Origin: Forficula auricularia
Taxonomy: Eukaryota; Arthropoda; Insecta; Dermaptera; Forficulidae
Length of the DNA: 64,000 bases
Direction of reading: 5' to 3'
Assembly (NCBI GenBank): GCA_024734495.1
Contig: JALMQS010000070.1
Span: forward strand, 16,864,306 to 16,928,305
Shown here: positions 1 to 13,100 of the stretch, in pieces
Layout of the letters: each line of letters starts with the position of its first letter
Position numbering within the stretch: position 1 is the first letter of the stretch
The notes under the pieces: generated by a model
Databases searched by the model: none
What the model was told of the DNA's origin: nothing
The model's input: only the letters and a program-made list of their open reading frames with translations
Position numbers and translations under genes: made by a program

Positions 1-3000
1 ACATTTGATTTTGATATTCAAACAGCTCCGTTTGAATTGTATTGTATATAAGAAAGTAAAAACTATTTTTTTAAGTAATTTAAGCGTTGAGATGGTGCTA
101 ATAATTTTCCTTTCTTTTTTTTTAGTCTATTAAAGTTACTAATAGTGATATGTGAAGTGACACGCGATCTTAGAAGTGAAATTATTATATATATATATAT
201 ATATTGCATTTTGAATATTTTATTGATGCCTTTTTGATTTTTTTTTTTTTTATTAATTTTTGAATTAGTTCAAAGAGGGTACGTATAACCGAAAATTATT
301 TTATAAGCAAAAATTATCCAGATATATCCAGTGTATATATGAGGAATTTCTCGAGATAATAAATACCAAAATAAATTTATTTGTAAAAATAAAAAAAGAA
401 TAAAATTAACATTTCTAGGAGACTTAAATGAAAATTGATTTTTCCCTCATCATTTTTAAAATACGTAGATAGTATATTTATCTGTTTAAATTAATTACAA
501 ATTCAAAGAACTTTCAATCTTTTTATTCATTCAAGAAATAAAAATAATAATTAAGTTTACAAATAATACACGGTAAAATAGTTTTTAGATTTTTTTTATT
601 TTTGGGGGTATTATTGATTTGTGGTATCAGAATGACATTTTTTCTGATTTTTAAAATTTTTTTCACTAGGATATATTGAACAATTTAGTGGGATTGAATT
701 AAATAAGTTATTTTGTTGAAAAAAAAATATTTGTTGTAATATTCTATTTATAATGAGTTCTGCTGAAAATGTACACTAAAAATTATTTCTACCAAGAATT
801 TGAAAATCACCTACCCTGCGATGCCGTATTTCATTATTCTGAATTTTTCATCACCATTTGAAATGTACAATTTTATTTTTATTTTTTTTTTTGATAAACC
901 AGGCAGGGCTAAGTCTTCAGCAACAGCCCATTCAAATTTGAAAAAAAAATTTTTTTAGGAAATAGAAAAGTAGCCATGGCCACTTTTCTATTTCCTAATA
1001 ATTTTTTTTGATCAATTAATGTTATAGGGAACTGCTGAATAATTTACAAAAATCGTGTATTATTACATAATACCATTAGCTATAATATGATAATCTTGTT
1101 TATAAAATAAAAAAAATGTGATGTTTTCTTATATTATTTAAATAAATGTTTATTCTTCACACAGAAGAAAAATATTTATTTCACAACATACATTTTTATA
1201 CGAATTTTTAATTAATAGTATGGATTGTTTGTGTGTTTTTTTTTTATATTTTTATTAAAACTATATTCCCTATTTGATATATAGATATGTTAATGTTATC
1301 TATACACCATATCTATAATTGTTAAGCTTAATTAATAAAAATAAGTAAATATATTTCTTCCGTACTTTTTTAAAAATAATAAAAATAAAAGGGGTCTTAA
1401 TCTAAGCTGGTCTTCTTTCATTGTGTTCACATATATACATTTACATTATTGTTAATCAATTATTTTTGTCTATTATTTGAATAAAGTAATGAATCTCTAA
1501 TGTGATAGAAAAAATAAACTTTATATGCTTCTGTGCTATCTATAAATATAAACAAAATAGAAAAATCAATAAAAAAAAAATATTGCTGCACTGTGAACGA
1601 TTTTGCCCGTCGTTGTCTGCAACGTAGACAACCTAAAGTACAGCTTATGAATAAAATGAATGGTTGTCTACATTGCAGGCAGTCATGGTCCAAATCATCA
1701 CCCTTAATTGTCAAGGTCTTAAATTGCATATTTATAAAATTAATTAATTCATTCGATTCAATTTGAGGTTTCTTTAAAAATAAAAAATTTTCTTAATCCT
1801 TGCATATATATTTAAACATAATATTATATTATATTATGATTATTATGATATAAACTAAAAAATATTTTGTTAAAAAGTCAAAAATAAAATAATAAATATT
1901 TTTATATGCCTAAAAAATTATATAAAGATTAAATATATTTTATTGTAATATGTAGGTATAATAGAGGTAAATTAATTTTTTATTTTAACCAAGACGAGAT
2001 TATTCTACGAATCTAAAAATGTAATTGATTTTTTTTTTTAATTGGAGTTTGATATGAAATTAGTCTTTTCTCTTTTATTAGAAAATTAAAATTTCAAAAA
2101 AAGCTAATACGACTCGTTGAAAGGCTTTCGCCAAATAATTTGTTTTTAAAATTAGTACAAGCATTTTGCTACAAAATACACTTCAATAATATATGTTTTG
2201 CAAAATAATAAAGAATTAACTAAAAATTTCAACACCAGAACTATAATAAATATTAAATAGGCTAAAATTTTGTATTAAATATTAATTTTTTTATTTCAAT
2301 AAATTATTAATACAGAAGCAAAAAATAATAAATATTAAATAAATTAGAAAAAAATCAGTCATTTTTAAACGCAGTGAATATTTGCTATGAATATTAAAAA
2401 AAAAAATAAGAAACGCCTTTCAATTTATTCAGGTGATTCCGTCCTTTAAAATATTCAAATTTTCTTATCGGTATTGTAAAAAAAAAAGAAAATCGAAAAA
2501 CAAAAACAAAAAAAACTAAACTTAATATCAAAAAGTATATGTGAAATATCGCACCACTATAAAAACACTTGCATTTGGAAATTTCTTATCAAATTTATGA
2601 TTGCTGTTATTTATTTTTTCTCATTCTCCCGTTTTGAGTAAATATATATTTTTGAGTTATGCTAGTGTTTTTCAAATAGAAAGGGCGATACAAATTGTTT
2701 TTTACAAAGATAATAAATATATCCGGGATCAAACACATGAAAATTCAAGTATATATTTTATTTTTTATTTTAGTTATTTTTTTAAGATATTAAATAATTT
2801 AAAATAATATTAGAAATAAGTTTTATTTATACTGATATATACATATATTCGTATCAAAGTCTGATTAATAATTATTCATATATATATATAGGTATATATA
2901 TATACAACTTGTCCTCCATGATTACGTTTTGTTCAACTAAGTATCAATTCATGGAGGCACAGCATATAGACAAGACCATTTGATAAGCTCTCACTTAATG

Positions 3001-5219
3001 GATTTTCTTCAAAATTGATAAATCAGAGGTTTAATTAATCTTTGAAGATAAAAGTGGAAGCTTACTGAAACATCAGAAATGGGCATTAGGATGAAATTCA
3101 AAAATTTTCCAATTAATGGGACTATAAAAAAATAAAATAAATTTATATCTATATATTTATATACCATGACATCTTTATAACTTTTCAAATACGAAACTTA
3201 TTTAAATATTATTAAACAGGCTTTACATTTATTATTAATTAATATGATAAGTATTTTTGGTAATCTCTCCTGTGATAAAAAGAAATGGCAAATTATTTAA
3301 TTATACTTAATTAAATTGACCATTTTAGTTGTTTAAATTTTTTTACTTATAAAAATAAAAATAAAAAAAATATAGAAGACATTGGGGTCAAATATAGTAT
3401 TGAAAGACCTACTACCTGTACATTGTCTATTTTGCCTTTAATGAAAATATAATGATTATTTAATATTCCTAAAGTTGAATAGATCGGCTCGTTATTAACA
3501 TGTAATTATTTTTTAAATAAAATAAGTTAAACATTAAAAGTTTTTAAATTAAATTCGCTTGCTTTTAAAGATTTATTTTATATTTTATGTAATTATATAT
3601 TTTTTCGGTAATTTGTATATATAATTATTTGAAAAATATATAAATCTATTATAGAATTTATTTATATACAGTGATGTGGAACCAAAAATTTTTCTCTATC
3701 AATGAATAATGCATTTGAAAAATTCGTCAAAGCTCCTGATCTTCGATCATGGAATTTTCATTGGTCATTTAAATTCAATAAAAATTAATTTTGAGTCGCC
3801 CTTCTTTTGGCGAGGCATGGTGCAAGGCGACCCACCGCTCGCCATCAACTACATGCAATATATGGCGTGGCTCTGAATTGAACATGTATTCAATAATCTT
3901 ATGTATAGAGTAAAAATTATACAAAATGAGTGAAACGCGACTACATTATAAAAGTTTGAATACTACTATAAAATATTTTTTTGCTATTTTTACAAAATTA
4001 CTTCTAAGAATAAACATCAAACATAATCCACAGTACTTGTTTAGATAAATTCATATAAATCTTTAAGCTCTGCTATTTTTATTTTATAATCATTAATTTT
4101 TATCTTCTCCTTTATAAGTACTCAATGTACCTGTTGTTGTTCTCCATTTTTATTTTATTTTTAATATCAGCTTTATAAAATAAATCTATAAATAATGGTT
4201 CTTAAGAACGAAACAATATTGGCAAATCTGTCATTTTTAACCCTTATTTACCTAAAGACTCCTATCTTATTTATTTATTTTTTTCAATTTGAACCTTTTT
4301 TATCCTTCATTTTAGGGCTGAAGATTGGTAATATCTTTATATATGTCTAGATAGATATATTTTTGGAATAAATATTTTCTTTCAATCTGAGTATATTGCA
4401 ATAAACAGATTGTTAAGCCGGTTTACATATGAAAATAATATACATCAATTACCATATTTCTCAAATTTTGTTTTAAGTTTCTTAAAAACGTGTTTTTCAT
4501 TCATTTCAGTTTGGACATTCTTTACACTACTAGGGCCAAATAACCCAAGTGACTGCTTGGGGCGCCAAAAAAGTTGTAGATGAAAACAAAAAAAAATCAA
4601 GCACTAAGAATAATAATAATAATAAAAAGCCACCCAAGAGCGAATCAAACTCACATACCAGGGGTTCCTTACTTAACAAATATGGGTCATTCCATTCCAT
4701 GTCAACTCAACACACCCATTTTACCTCACCACTTTAGATTTTCTTGAAATTTGGTACACTGATATGCTATGCTAATATGAATAAAAATACAAAATTACAA
4801 ATTTTTATCTTGAATAGTTTTTTTTATACGGCCTTGTGAAGTTTTCAAAAAATCGCAAAAAAACCACGAACAAACAATTTTGAAACTCCTCTAAAAGCTG
4901 TCTTAATTGAGTTAGAGAGGTGGGACAGGTGTCATTTTGCAGCTTTTTTAATGCTCTTTTCAGAGATAATAACAACATAATATTCAGTTGTAATAAAAAT
5001 TTTTTTTCAAAATGTAAATCAAATTTTTCACTTTGATTTTTTCGTAAAAGCACCACTTTCAAAATTTTCAAAAAAATTCTGTAAATAGATAGTACTTTCA
5101 TAAACCACTATGCAAAGTATAATGATGGGATGGTAATGGGGTCTATGTTTAAAAAAATTTCATTACTGACTCTTTGTTTTTCATAAATACCCTGTTTTGA
5201 CCAAATAATAATGATTTTA
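1..5219. other. AT-rich gene-free stretch
   Basis: No open frame here resembles a protein family I know; the short frames are AT-rich chance ORFs. Visible structure: a short perfect hairpin (arms 956-971 and 982-997, loop with CCATGG), a small inverted repeat built on AGACAACC/GGTTGTCT near 1612-1672, TA microsatellites near 190 and 2880, and a locally GC-richer patch at 3797-3872 that I do not recognise. Confidence 0.6.
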
Positions 5220-5248
5220 ATGTAGTGAAACATTTTATGAAAAATCAC

Positions 5249-5660
5249 TTTGTGTATATTAAACTATGGTTTCGTATTCATATCCCGAGTCACCGGTCCG
5301 AGGTGGTGAATAGGTCATTCACTGTCACTGCTGCCCGACTGTGGAATTCATTACCTTCATTCACCCGTTCATCTTCATCATCACTTATCTTCAATCGTGG
5401 TCTCTTGGCATGTATTCGCGGGGGCGGGTCTCGGGAGTGAGCGTCTCTTTTTTGGAGTCTCTTTTGCGGTGTGGCTCTTTCCCTCCTGCTGGCTCTCTCA
5501 CCTTCCTCTCAACTTCCCTTTCGGTGGAGCTTTCTTTCTTTCTTTCTTTTTCGCACACACTTGTTTTTATTTTTTCTCCTCTTTGTTTTATGTTAATTAT
5601 TATTTTTTACTGCTCATATGAGGCAAACTGCCTCAGAGCATTGTGTAAAGTTAAATTGTA
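5249..5660 (+). pseudogene. 3' end of a LINE, truncated
   Basis: The plus-strand frame from about 5249 to 5438 reads like the extreme C-terminus of arthropod non-LTR retrotransposon reverse transcriptases: a FTVTAARLWNSLP motif followed by a Ser-rich stretch and a stop. That tail (variable, then RxWNSLP) is characteristic of these ORF2 proteins downstream of the RT domain. The segment after the stop is pyrimidine-rich with a (TTTC)n run near 5536 and looks like the element's 3' UTR. There is no RT core, so this is a 5'-truncated dead copy. The LINE clade is not assignable from so little. Confidence 0.55.
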
Positions 5661-5774
5661 AGAATTATGAATGAATAAGAATTATGGTTATGAAATAAAC
5701 ACTGTGCTAATTAAATAATTGTTTAATAGTAGAGATTAATAATAGTCCTATAAATGCTTTCGTGAAAAATATGA

Positions 5775-6420
5775 ATGCATTGTTTTTTTACTTTATCCAA
5801 TGCAAAGCATGGGTAAAGTATTGTAATCGCTCTCGGGGCAAGCGTGGCTTCAAAGGGTCCTCAGGTAAAGACTACGGAACCCATGGACTCAATTAAAGTC
5901 ACAAATTGTAGTATTCAATTAGGTTGAATTTTAGCACGTGACGGTTTTGCCAAAAATTACATGGGGTCTCGTCGAGAGGCCAAAAAGTGCGATTTTTTCA
6001 TTTAGTGCGTGCGGATGGATGTATGGATGGATGTATGGATGGATGTATGGATGGATGTATGTATGTATGGATGTATGTTATCGCTTTTTTGGCCCACGAT
6101 TTTTTCCACACCGTTGCACCGATTGAAATGAAATTGAAAACCTACCATTAGTTTAACAAAATGAAGCGCTGATTAGTTTTTGGTACATATCGGCCCACAA
6201 ACATTAGTACTTTATTTCAGTACTTTTTTAGTTTTTTCTAAATATCTTGAAAATGACTTAACCAATTTTGATGAAATTTAATATCCTAATTAAGTACCTT
6301 GGGGACCACAAAAAAGGTTAAATAAAGTTTTTAGTAAAATTATATTTTAAAGTACTTTACTCTAGAGTAAGATGGTACTTTTTTAATTTTTTAAATTCTT
6401 TAAAATTTATTCATTTGAAA
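5775..6420 (+). repeat. Dispersed repeat, copy 1
   Basis: About 640 bp with a partner in opposite orientation at 26985-27440. Shared landmarks in order: a GGTAAAGACTACGGAACCCATGG-like block, a TGACGGTTTTGCCAAAAATTACATGGGG-like block, an ATTGAAATGAAATTGAAAACC-like block, and a tail rich in AGTACTTT. This copy contains an extra minisatellite of GGATGTAT (6013-6078) absent from the other copy. No coding capacity is seen; the family is unknown to me. Confidence 0.7.
6008..6078. repeat. GGATGTAT minisatellite
   Basis: Tandem iterations of the octamer GGATGTAT and its tetramer variants (GGAT, GTAT) inside the dispersed repeat. The other copy, near 27.25 kb, lacks it, so it probably expanded after the two copies diverged. 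Confidence 0.8.
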
Positions 6421-6559
6421 GTTTTAATATAGCTCATTTAGCCTTGCTTAAGTAAGAATGGATAGGCTTCTCTCTGTGAAATGCTAAAAATTTGGGAGGA
6501 ATTTTTATGAGTAACCATAGCAACTGCGTTGTTTTCTTATCCGTTACCTTTGCTGAAGA

Positions 6560-7825
6560 CAGAGAAATCGATTTTAAACCAAAAATAGCGATTGATTCTC
6601 ATCTAGTACTTGAGGAATAATCATTCTATATTGGATTTTTGACGTTTCGGTTTTTATTAGTAACCATTGCTGAAGACATAGAGAAATCGATTTTAAACCA
6701 AAAATAGCGATTGATTCTCATCTAGTTCTTGAGGAATAATCATTCTATATTGGATTTTTGACGTTTCGGTTTTTATTAGTAACCATTGTTGAAGACATAG
6801 AGAAATCGACTTTAAACCAAAAATAGCGATTGATTCTCATCTAGTACTTGAGGAATAATCATTCTATATTGGATTTTTGACGTTTCGGTTTTTATTAGTA
6901 ACCATTGCTGAAGACATAGAGAAATCGACTTTTAAACCAAAAATAGCGATTGATTCTCATCTAGTACTTGAGGAATAATCATTCTATATTGGATTTTTGA
7001 CGTTTCGGTTTTTATTAGTAACCATTGCTGAAGACATGGAGGAATCGACTTAAAATAAAAAATAGCGATTGATTCTCATCTAATACTTGAGAAATATCCA
7101 TTCTATATTGGATTTTTGACGTTTCGGTTTTTATTAGTAACCATTCCTGAAGACATAGAGAAATCAACTTTAAACCAAAAATAGCGATTGATTCTCATCT
7201 AGTACTTGAGGAATAATCATTCTATATTGGATTTTTGACGTTTCGGTTTTTATTGGTAACCATTGCTGAAGACATAGAGAAATCGACTTTAAACCAAAAA
7301 TAGCGATTGATTCTCATCTAGTACTTGAGGAATAATCATTCTATATTGGATTTTTGACGTTTCGGTTTTTATTAGTAACCATTGTTGAAGACATAGAGAA
7401 ATCGACTTTAAACCAAAAATAGCGATTGATTCTCATCTAGTACTTGAGGAATAATCATTCTATATTGGATTTTTGACGTTTCGGATTTTATTAGTAACCA
7501 TTGCTGAAGACATGGAGGAATCGACTTAAAATAAAAAATAGCGATTGATTCTCATCTAATACTTGAGAAATATCCATTCTATATTGGATTTTTGACGTTT
7601 CGGTTTTTATTAGTAACCATTCCGGAAGACATAGAGAAATCAACTTTAAACCAAAAATAGCGATTGATTCTCATCTAGTACTTGAGGAATAATCATTCTA
7701 TATTGGATTTTTGACGTTTCGGTTTTTATTGGTAACCATTGCTGAAGACATAGAGGAATCGACTTAAAATCAAAAATAGCGATTGATTCTCATCTAATAC
7801 TTGAGGAATAACAATTCTACATTAG
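6560..7825 (+). repeat. 119-bp tandem array with higher-order pattern
   Basis: Ten near-identical monomers. The landmark GACGTTTCGG starts at 6641, 6760, 6879, 6999, 7118, 7237, 7356, 7475, 7594 and 7713, so the period is 119 bp (one unit has an extra T). Monomer variants recur in order: the ACATGGAGGAATCGACTTAAAATAAA variant at about 7031 and 7509, and the AAATCAACTTT variant immediately after each, giving a four-monomer (about 476 bp) higher-order repeat in the second half. No ORF spans it. Diverged monomers occur at 8338-8520, inverted at 8560-8765, and again at 24711-24985 and 26665-26735. Confidence 0.95.
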
Positions 7826-8332
7826 GTTCTCTTAATACCTTAGATGCAATTCAGAGGCGAGCTATCAGACTGATAGGCGATCCTACAAATTAACTGACAC
7901 TCTCGACTCCTAGCCCATCGTAGATCTGTCTCCGCCCTATCCCTTTTTTTATAGATATTACCATGGCTTTTGTTCTGACGAAATAAAATCGATAATCCCA
8001 CCAAAGGCCTCATTTGCCCGAAATACACGATTTTCTAAAATTCAACACCCCTACGCGCTTAAACTAGATACTAATCGAACAAACGCATTCGCCAATTCAT
8101 TTATCCCTATGACATCTAGAGACTGGAATTCTCTTCCCCCGACCGTCTTTCCAGCTACTTATAACCTTCAAACTTTCAAGACCAGCATCCACAGATACCT
8201 TCGACCTCTACCCAATCCCTAAATCTCCCCTTATCTTCACGTTACAAGGGTCCACCACGGACTTCAGAGGTTGTACCTTCTTGGTGCAACTTCTTCTTGT
8301 ATCAATATCATTATAAAAAAAAAAAAAAAAAA
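7826..8332 (+). mobile_element. LINE family A 3' end inserted in array
   Basis: A 5'-truncated LINE tail with several frameshifts. Recognisable pieces: LDAIQRRAIRLIGD, a SLFYRYYHG-like block, IPPKASFARN, and FIPMTSRDWNSLPPTVF with ATYNLQTFKT after it. These match the better-preserved copy at 48.76-49.36 kb. It ends in a run of 18 A (8315-8332), a retrotransposition tail, after which the 119-bp monomer sequence resumes. The insertion therefore split the array. Confidence 0.85.
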
Positions 8333-8770
8333 GGTATTTGACGTTTCGATTATTATTGGTAACCGTTGCTGAAGACATGGAGGAATCGACTTAAAATCAA
8401 AAATAACGATCGATTCTTATCTAATACTAGAGGAATAACCTTATTGCATTCCATTTTTGATGTTTTGACTATTAATGGAAACCTCTACTGAAAATGTGGA
8501 AGAATCGACTTAAAATCAAAAAGACTAAATTCTTTTTTGGTAAACAACTCAAGCTTGAGTTCATCCATGTCTTCAGCAATGGTTACCAATAATAATCGAA
8601 ACGTCAAAAACCTAATGTAGAATTGTTATTCCTCAAGTATTAGATGAGAATCGATGGCTATTTTTGATTTTAAGTCGATTCCTCTAGGTCTTCAGCAATG
8701 GTTACAATAATAACCGAAATGTCAAAAATCCAATGTAGAATGGTTATTCCTCGACTCTTAAATGATAATT
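8333..8770. repeat. Diverged 119-bp monomers, direct then inverted
   Basis: After the LINE poly(A), one or two diverged monomers continue in plus orientation to about 8525 (GTAACCGTTGCTGAAGACAT). From about 8560 to 8765 the same units appear as reverse complement (ATGTCTTCAGCAATGGTTAC), so the array ends in an inverted arm. Confidence 0.8.
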
Positions 8771-8894
8771 ATTTTTGAATTAATGTCAATATGAACTACA
8801 AATTGCAAGTGATATCTGATTAATAATAAAGGAACAAACATATTAATATTTCAAATGAATTTGGATAAAGTTTAGCAACGATCCGTTGCAGTTT

Positions 8895-9165
8895 ATTTTT
8901 AATGCAATCGAATGAAAGAAGGGGTGCGCCAGTAAAGATGCAGCTCCTATGGATCTCGAAAGACCCTTGCATTACCGAAGAGAAGGGAAAGTTGATTAAG
9001 TGAGAGGGTGTAGAGGTAGGTGTCTATGCACCCCGGTTTTGAAGGTTTGAAGATTATAGGTGCTGGGAAAAATGGAGGCTGGGAGAGAGTTCCAGTTCCT
9101 TGAAGTCATGGGGATATATGTATTGGCGAATGAAGTGGTCTGGCACTTTTCCAGTTTGACCGCTC
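8895..9165 (-). mobile_element. LINE family A 3' end, truncated
   Basis: Reverse complement of the tail seen at 12230-12440: the 3' end with a GCAATCGAATG motif, GGTGCACC and GATCTCGAAAGACCC-like UTR, then coding pieces for HRHLRLHPLT and the PMTSRNWNSLPASIF motif. 5'-truncated; no RT core. Confidence 0.75.
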
Positions 9166-9345
9166 AGATCTATATGGGGGCTGCGAGCGGAAATTTGGAT
9201 TTGTCAATCGATGGGATCACTCGGGACATAGAAACAAAGTGGTTGAGTGAAAATGGACTAGAGCTTAATCCTCTCAAAACCCAAGCACGGTATTCGCAAA
9301 TAGAAGAGCGGTGGCACCTCCTCCGATTAAGGTCTGTGGATCTGT
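9166..9345 (+). pseudogene. Reverse transcriptase fragment
   Basis: The plus-strand frame 9163-9345 contains LDLSIDGITRDIETKWLSEN and then GLELNPLKTQA. This is the segment just C-terminal of the FADD motif in LINE reverse transcriptases, where WLxxNGLxLNPxKTQ is conserved. Only this segment remains. It abuts the opposite-strand LINE tail at 8895-9165, so the two are separate fragments or one rearranged element. Confidence 0.7.
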
Positions 9346-9519
9346 GATCCCTAATTCGAATTCTGGGAATAGTCACTGTTTTGGTCAAATATTACCAATT
9401 TTTTAGAGATTCGCTAATATGAATCGTGATAGAAATTAAGCTATAAAATTTTAGCTTCGTATTATTTCTAAGATTTTTTTAATTTTAGACTTTTCTTATA
9501 GAGTTTAGAAGTAAAAACA

Positions 9520-9650
9520 ATATGATTGGTAATATCTATAAAAAAGGGAAAGGGCAGAGACAGTTTTACTATGGGCTAGGGAGTCGAGAGTGTCAGTTAA
9601 TGATGGATCTATTAGTCTGATAGCTCGCCTTGAATCCATTCCATGCTTTG
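9520..9650 (-). mobile_element. LINE family A fragment
   Basis: Reverse complement reads through pieces of the same C-terminal block as 7850-7960 (RAIRLIDPSLTDTLDSLAH, SALSLFYRYY). Both ends are broken. The following 9651-10107 is AT-rich with a G-run near 9750 and no feature I can name. Confidence 0.65.
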
Positions 9651-10107
9651 TTTGAATTAAATTTTTTTTTTTGTATAATTGATGTAATATGTACATCTGC
9701 GAATTCAAATATTTGGAACTTTAATCATTAATGTTAGGTAGTATTCAGGGGGGGGGGTATATATACTAGGTTTATTGTAAAAATTTGGCTCCCAAAGAAG
9801 GATATTCAGCCATGGGTCCCAATGCTTCTCTAAACAGGAGGATTCGACTTTATAATTTATTTATTTGTTTAAGGATAATAAAGTATTTAAAAAAAGAACA
9901 GTGATTATAATATTTATTTTTATTTGTTAAAAATGGTTAACATTGGTTCACAAACCAAATCAATAAAAAAAATTTAAATAAATATACAAGATGAATAATG
10001 GAAAAATATAAGTATTTTAAATTACTAGAAATTTAATTACAATTTAAATAAAAATAATTTTTATATAGACAATTTTTTTTATTCATTAAAATAAATAAAT
10101 AATATTT

Positions 10108-13100
10108 TTATGAATCATCATACCATTTCTTTTTGGTCTCTAATGCTGATGTTATTTGTGTTTTATATTTATTAACTAATTTATTAAAATGGTCATCTTC
10201 TTTATTTGATTTCATATTTTTCTGGAAAAATAAAGGAAACATTAGAAATACTATAACATATATATTTTATATTAAATAATATAATTAGAAAAAATCATAC
10301 TTGAGGCATCCTTTCTTTTTCTTTTCTTATACTTTTAGCTTCAGCTAATTTTTTAATCATCTTTTGTTTTCGTTTTAATTTATTGGCATTCTCCCTATGC
10401 ATTTGACTTTGAGTTCTCATTTTTAATTTAGAACGTGAATTTATAAGACCAGGTTTAGCAATGAAACCTGAATAGGATTGTTCATCATTTCCTTTGGGAT
10501 CCTCATTATTCTTTGACATTTTCTTTTTTTTCGATTTCATATCTTTTTTCTTATCATTATCAATCTTTTCAGTTTTTGAATCAATTGGATTAATTTTTTT
10601 TTGAAAGGTTGGATTTTTAATACGACTCTTGTCTATTCGTTTTTGTTTAAGATTGAGAATTTTACGATTTTCAATTGAAAAAGAAACAATTGGCCTCTGA
10701 AAAGAAAAATACATTTTAATAATTAAATGAAGAATTTTTTTGATTTAATAAGTTTGTATTAAAATTTGAAAATTAAATTGGATAAAATCAAAGTTTAGTC
10801 ATCAAGTGAAATTAAAAAAATCTCAAAATGGTGTGAATATACTAGTATATGATACTAAGAAGTAATTTCGATCAGAGCTTAGTTTTTCTAAATTCAAGAG
10901 TAAAAAAAATATATATTATTGACAACATCTATCAGGTATATATATATCTATCTATTTCTCTAGTAGGAGTAAAAAAACGGGACGTGTGGTAAGCCCATTG
11001 CCTAGAGAATGGATATAGTTGAGACGCCAGTTTTAAAGGGTGCTACGAAGACTAAATATTGTCTTTATTTCACTTATTTAAAGCCAGAAAACTAAAATGC
11101 CATTTTATTTTAAAATATGTTCCCATAATTAATTACATAAACAAAGAAGTTACCATTGAAGAATCATTTCTATAATTTATTGAATTTTGTCATAAAAGTA
11201 ACCTGTACATAAAGTATAAAAAGAAACAAAGAGGTTGACCACTGCTTGATGCAAATAAACATACACATATATCTATACCGGGTGAGTTTTTTATCTTGAG
11301 ACAGTCTTATAACTCAAAAACAGTGCATTACTCTGGAAAAAAAATTTAAGAAAAAAATAAAACCGACTTCAAAAAACTTAAATGCAACAAATAAAATACA
11401 CTCAAGTATAAAATAATCATTATCTTATTTAGTTACAACGAAAAGACAAATATTAACATGAAATTACTTTTTGAAGTCGGTGCCAAACAAACTATACCTA
11501 TGAGTCGAGCGCCTGATTTCAAACGTACTAAGTACAGATCCGTCGAGTACGCGATTCATAAAGGTATATGTTTGGCACCGACTTCAAAAAGTAATTTCAT
11601 GTTAATATTTTGTCGTTTAGTTGTAACTAAATAAGATAATAATTATTTTATACCTTTTAGTGTATTTTATTTGTTGCATTTAATTTTTTTTGAAGTCGGT
11701 ACTTTTATTTTTTTCTTAAAAAATTTTTATTTTTATCTTTTTTTAGTCTAGATGTTGTTAATAAACAGCGTCTCTGTCGCATCTGACCTGTCTTGGAACG
11801 AACACATCTCCTCTGTGGCGAAATCTGTGCAAGGAAGATTGGCTTCTTATTCAGGTCCAAGCGATTTTACGACCCCACAACTTCTCACCATCTACAAGGC
11901 CCAAATCCGCCCCTGTCTCGAATAATGGCTCTCATCTGTGGAGAGGAGCCTCAAAATATTCTCTTGCTACCCTTGATGCAATTCAGAAACGAGCCGTCAG
12001 GCTAATTGACGATTCTACCCTCACCGACTCCCTCGACTCGCTGGCTCATCGAAGAGATGTCTCTGCCCTTTCCCTTTTCTATAGATACTATCACGGCAGG
12101 TGCTCTGATGAGATAAAATCAATAATTCCCCCAAAGCATGCTTTGCACGCAGCACACGTTTTGCCGACTCCCAACACTCTTTGCGGTCAAATTGGAAAAG
12201 TGCCGGACCACTTCATTCGCGAATACATATATCCCCATGACTTCAAGGAACTGGAACTCTCTCCCAGCCTCTATCTTTCCCAGCACCTATGATCTTCAAA
12301 CCTTCAAAACCAGGGTGCATAGACACCTACGTCTACACCCTCTCACTTAATCAACTTTCCCTTCTCTTCGGTAATGCAAGGGTCTTTCGAGATCCATAGG
12401 GCTACATCTTTACTGGTGCACCTTCTTGCATTCGATTGCATTAAAAAAAAGTGATCCTATCATCAGAACTTGACCAAATTAATAGTGCACCATCCCTAAC
12501 ATACCCCCTTTCCAATAAAAAAAGAATCATCGAAATCGATTCATAAACAAAGAAGTTAGTCCTGAACAAACAAACCTAAAAAGGTCTAATACCTATGAAA
12601 AAAAATGGGACCAATCGGAAGGTAGACTGGACCCAATGCAACAAAAATTTTCAAAATCGGTCCACAATTGGCGGAGATATGAGGTAACATAGGCACAAAA
12701 AAAAAAAAATTCAGTCGAATAGAGAACCTCCTCCTTTTTTTGAAGTCGGTTGAAAAGTTTCAAATAAAAGTTTATTTATATCGAGGGGTACACTAAACTA
12801 AGATATTGTTTGTCGACGTAGAACAAGCTTTCAAGGGTATTTCAAGGTCAACTTCTGTTTTTTAAATAGAACCCTATATTTTTCTTTACGTCATCTTATT
12901 CTACAAAAAAAAACTGAACAACTTTCATAAGAACTATTTTTTTATACGACAGCAAATAAACAAAATACATGAATAAATTAGATCTCAAAAAATCTTAATA
13001 ATTATTTTTAACAATTATTTAACTTAATTATCAAATAATAATGATTAAATAAATAATTATTAAATTGAAATGTCACAACAATGAAAATAAGGGTTTATAA

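Noticed and set aside
2601..2807. 68-codon plus ORF in the AT-rich left end
   Set aside because: Composed of Phe, Ile, Tyr, Lys and Asn as expected from AT-rich noncoding DNA; no splice context or family motif.
5225..5661. Overlapping plus ORFs in three frames at 5.2-5.66 kb
   Set aside because: Only the frame with FTVTAARLWNSLP has meaning (a LINE tail); the others are shadows of its pyrimidine-rich 3' UTR.
6560..7825. CRISPR-like array at 119-bp period
   Set aside because: Whole-unit tandem repetition without unique spacers, in a eukaryotic genome; it is a satellite-type array.
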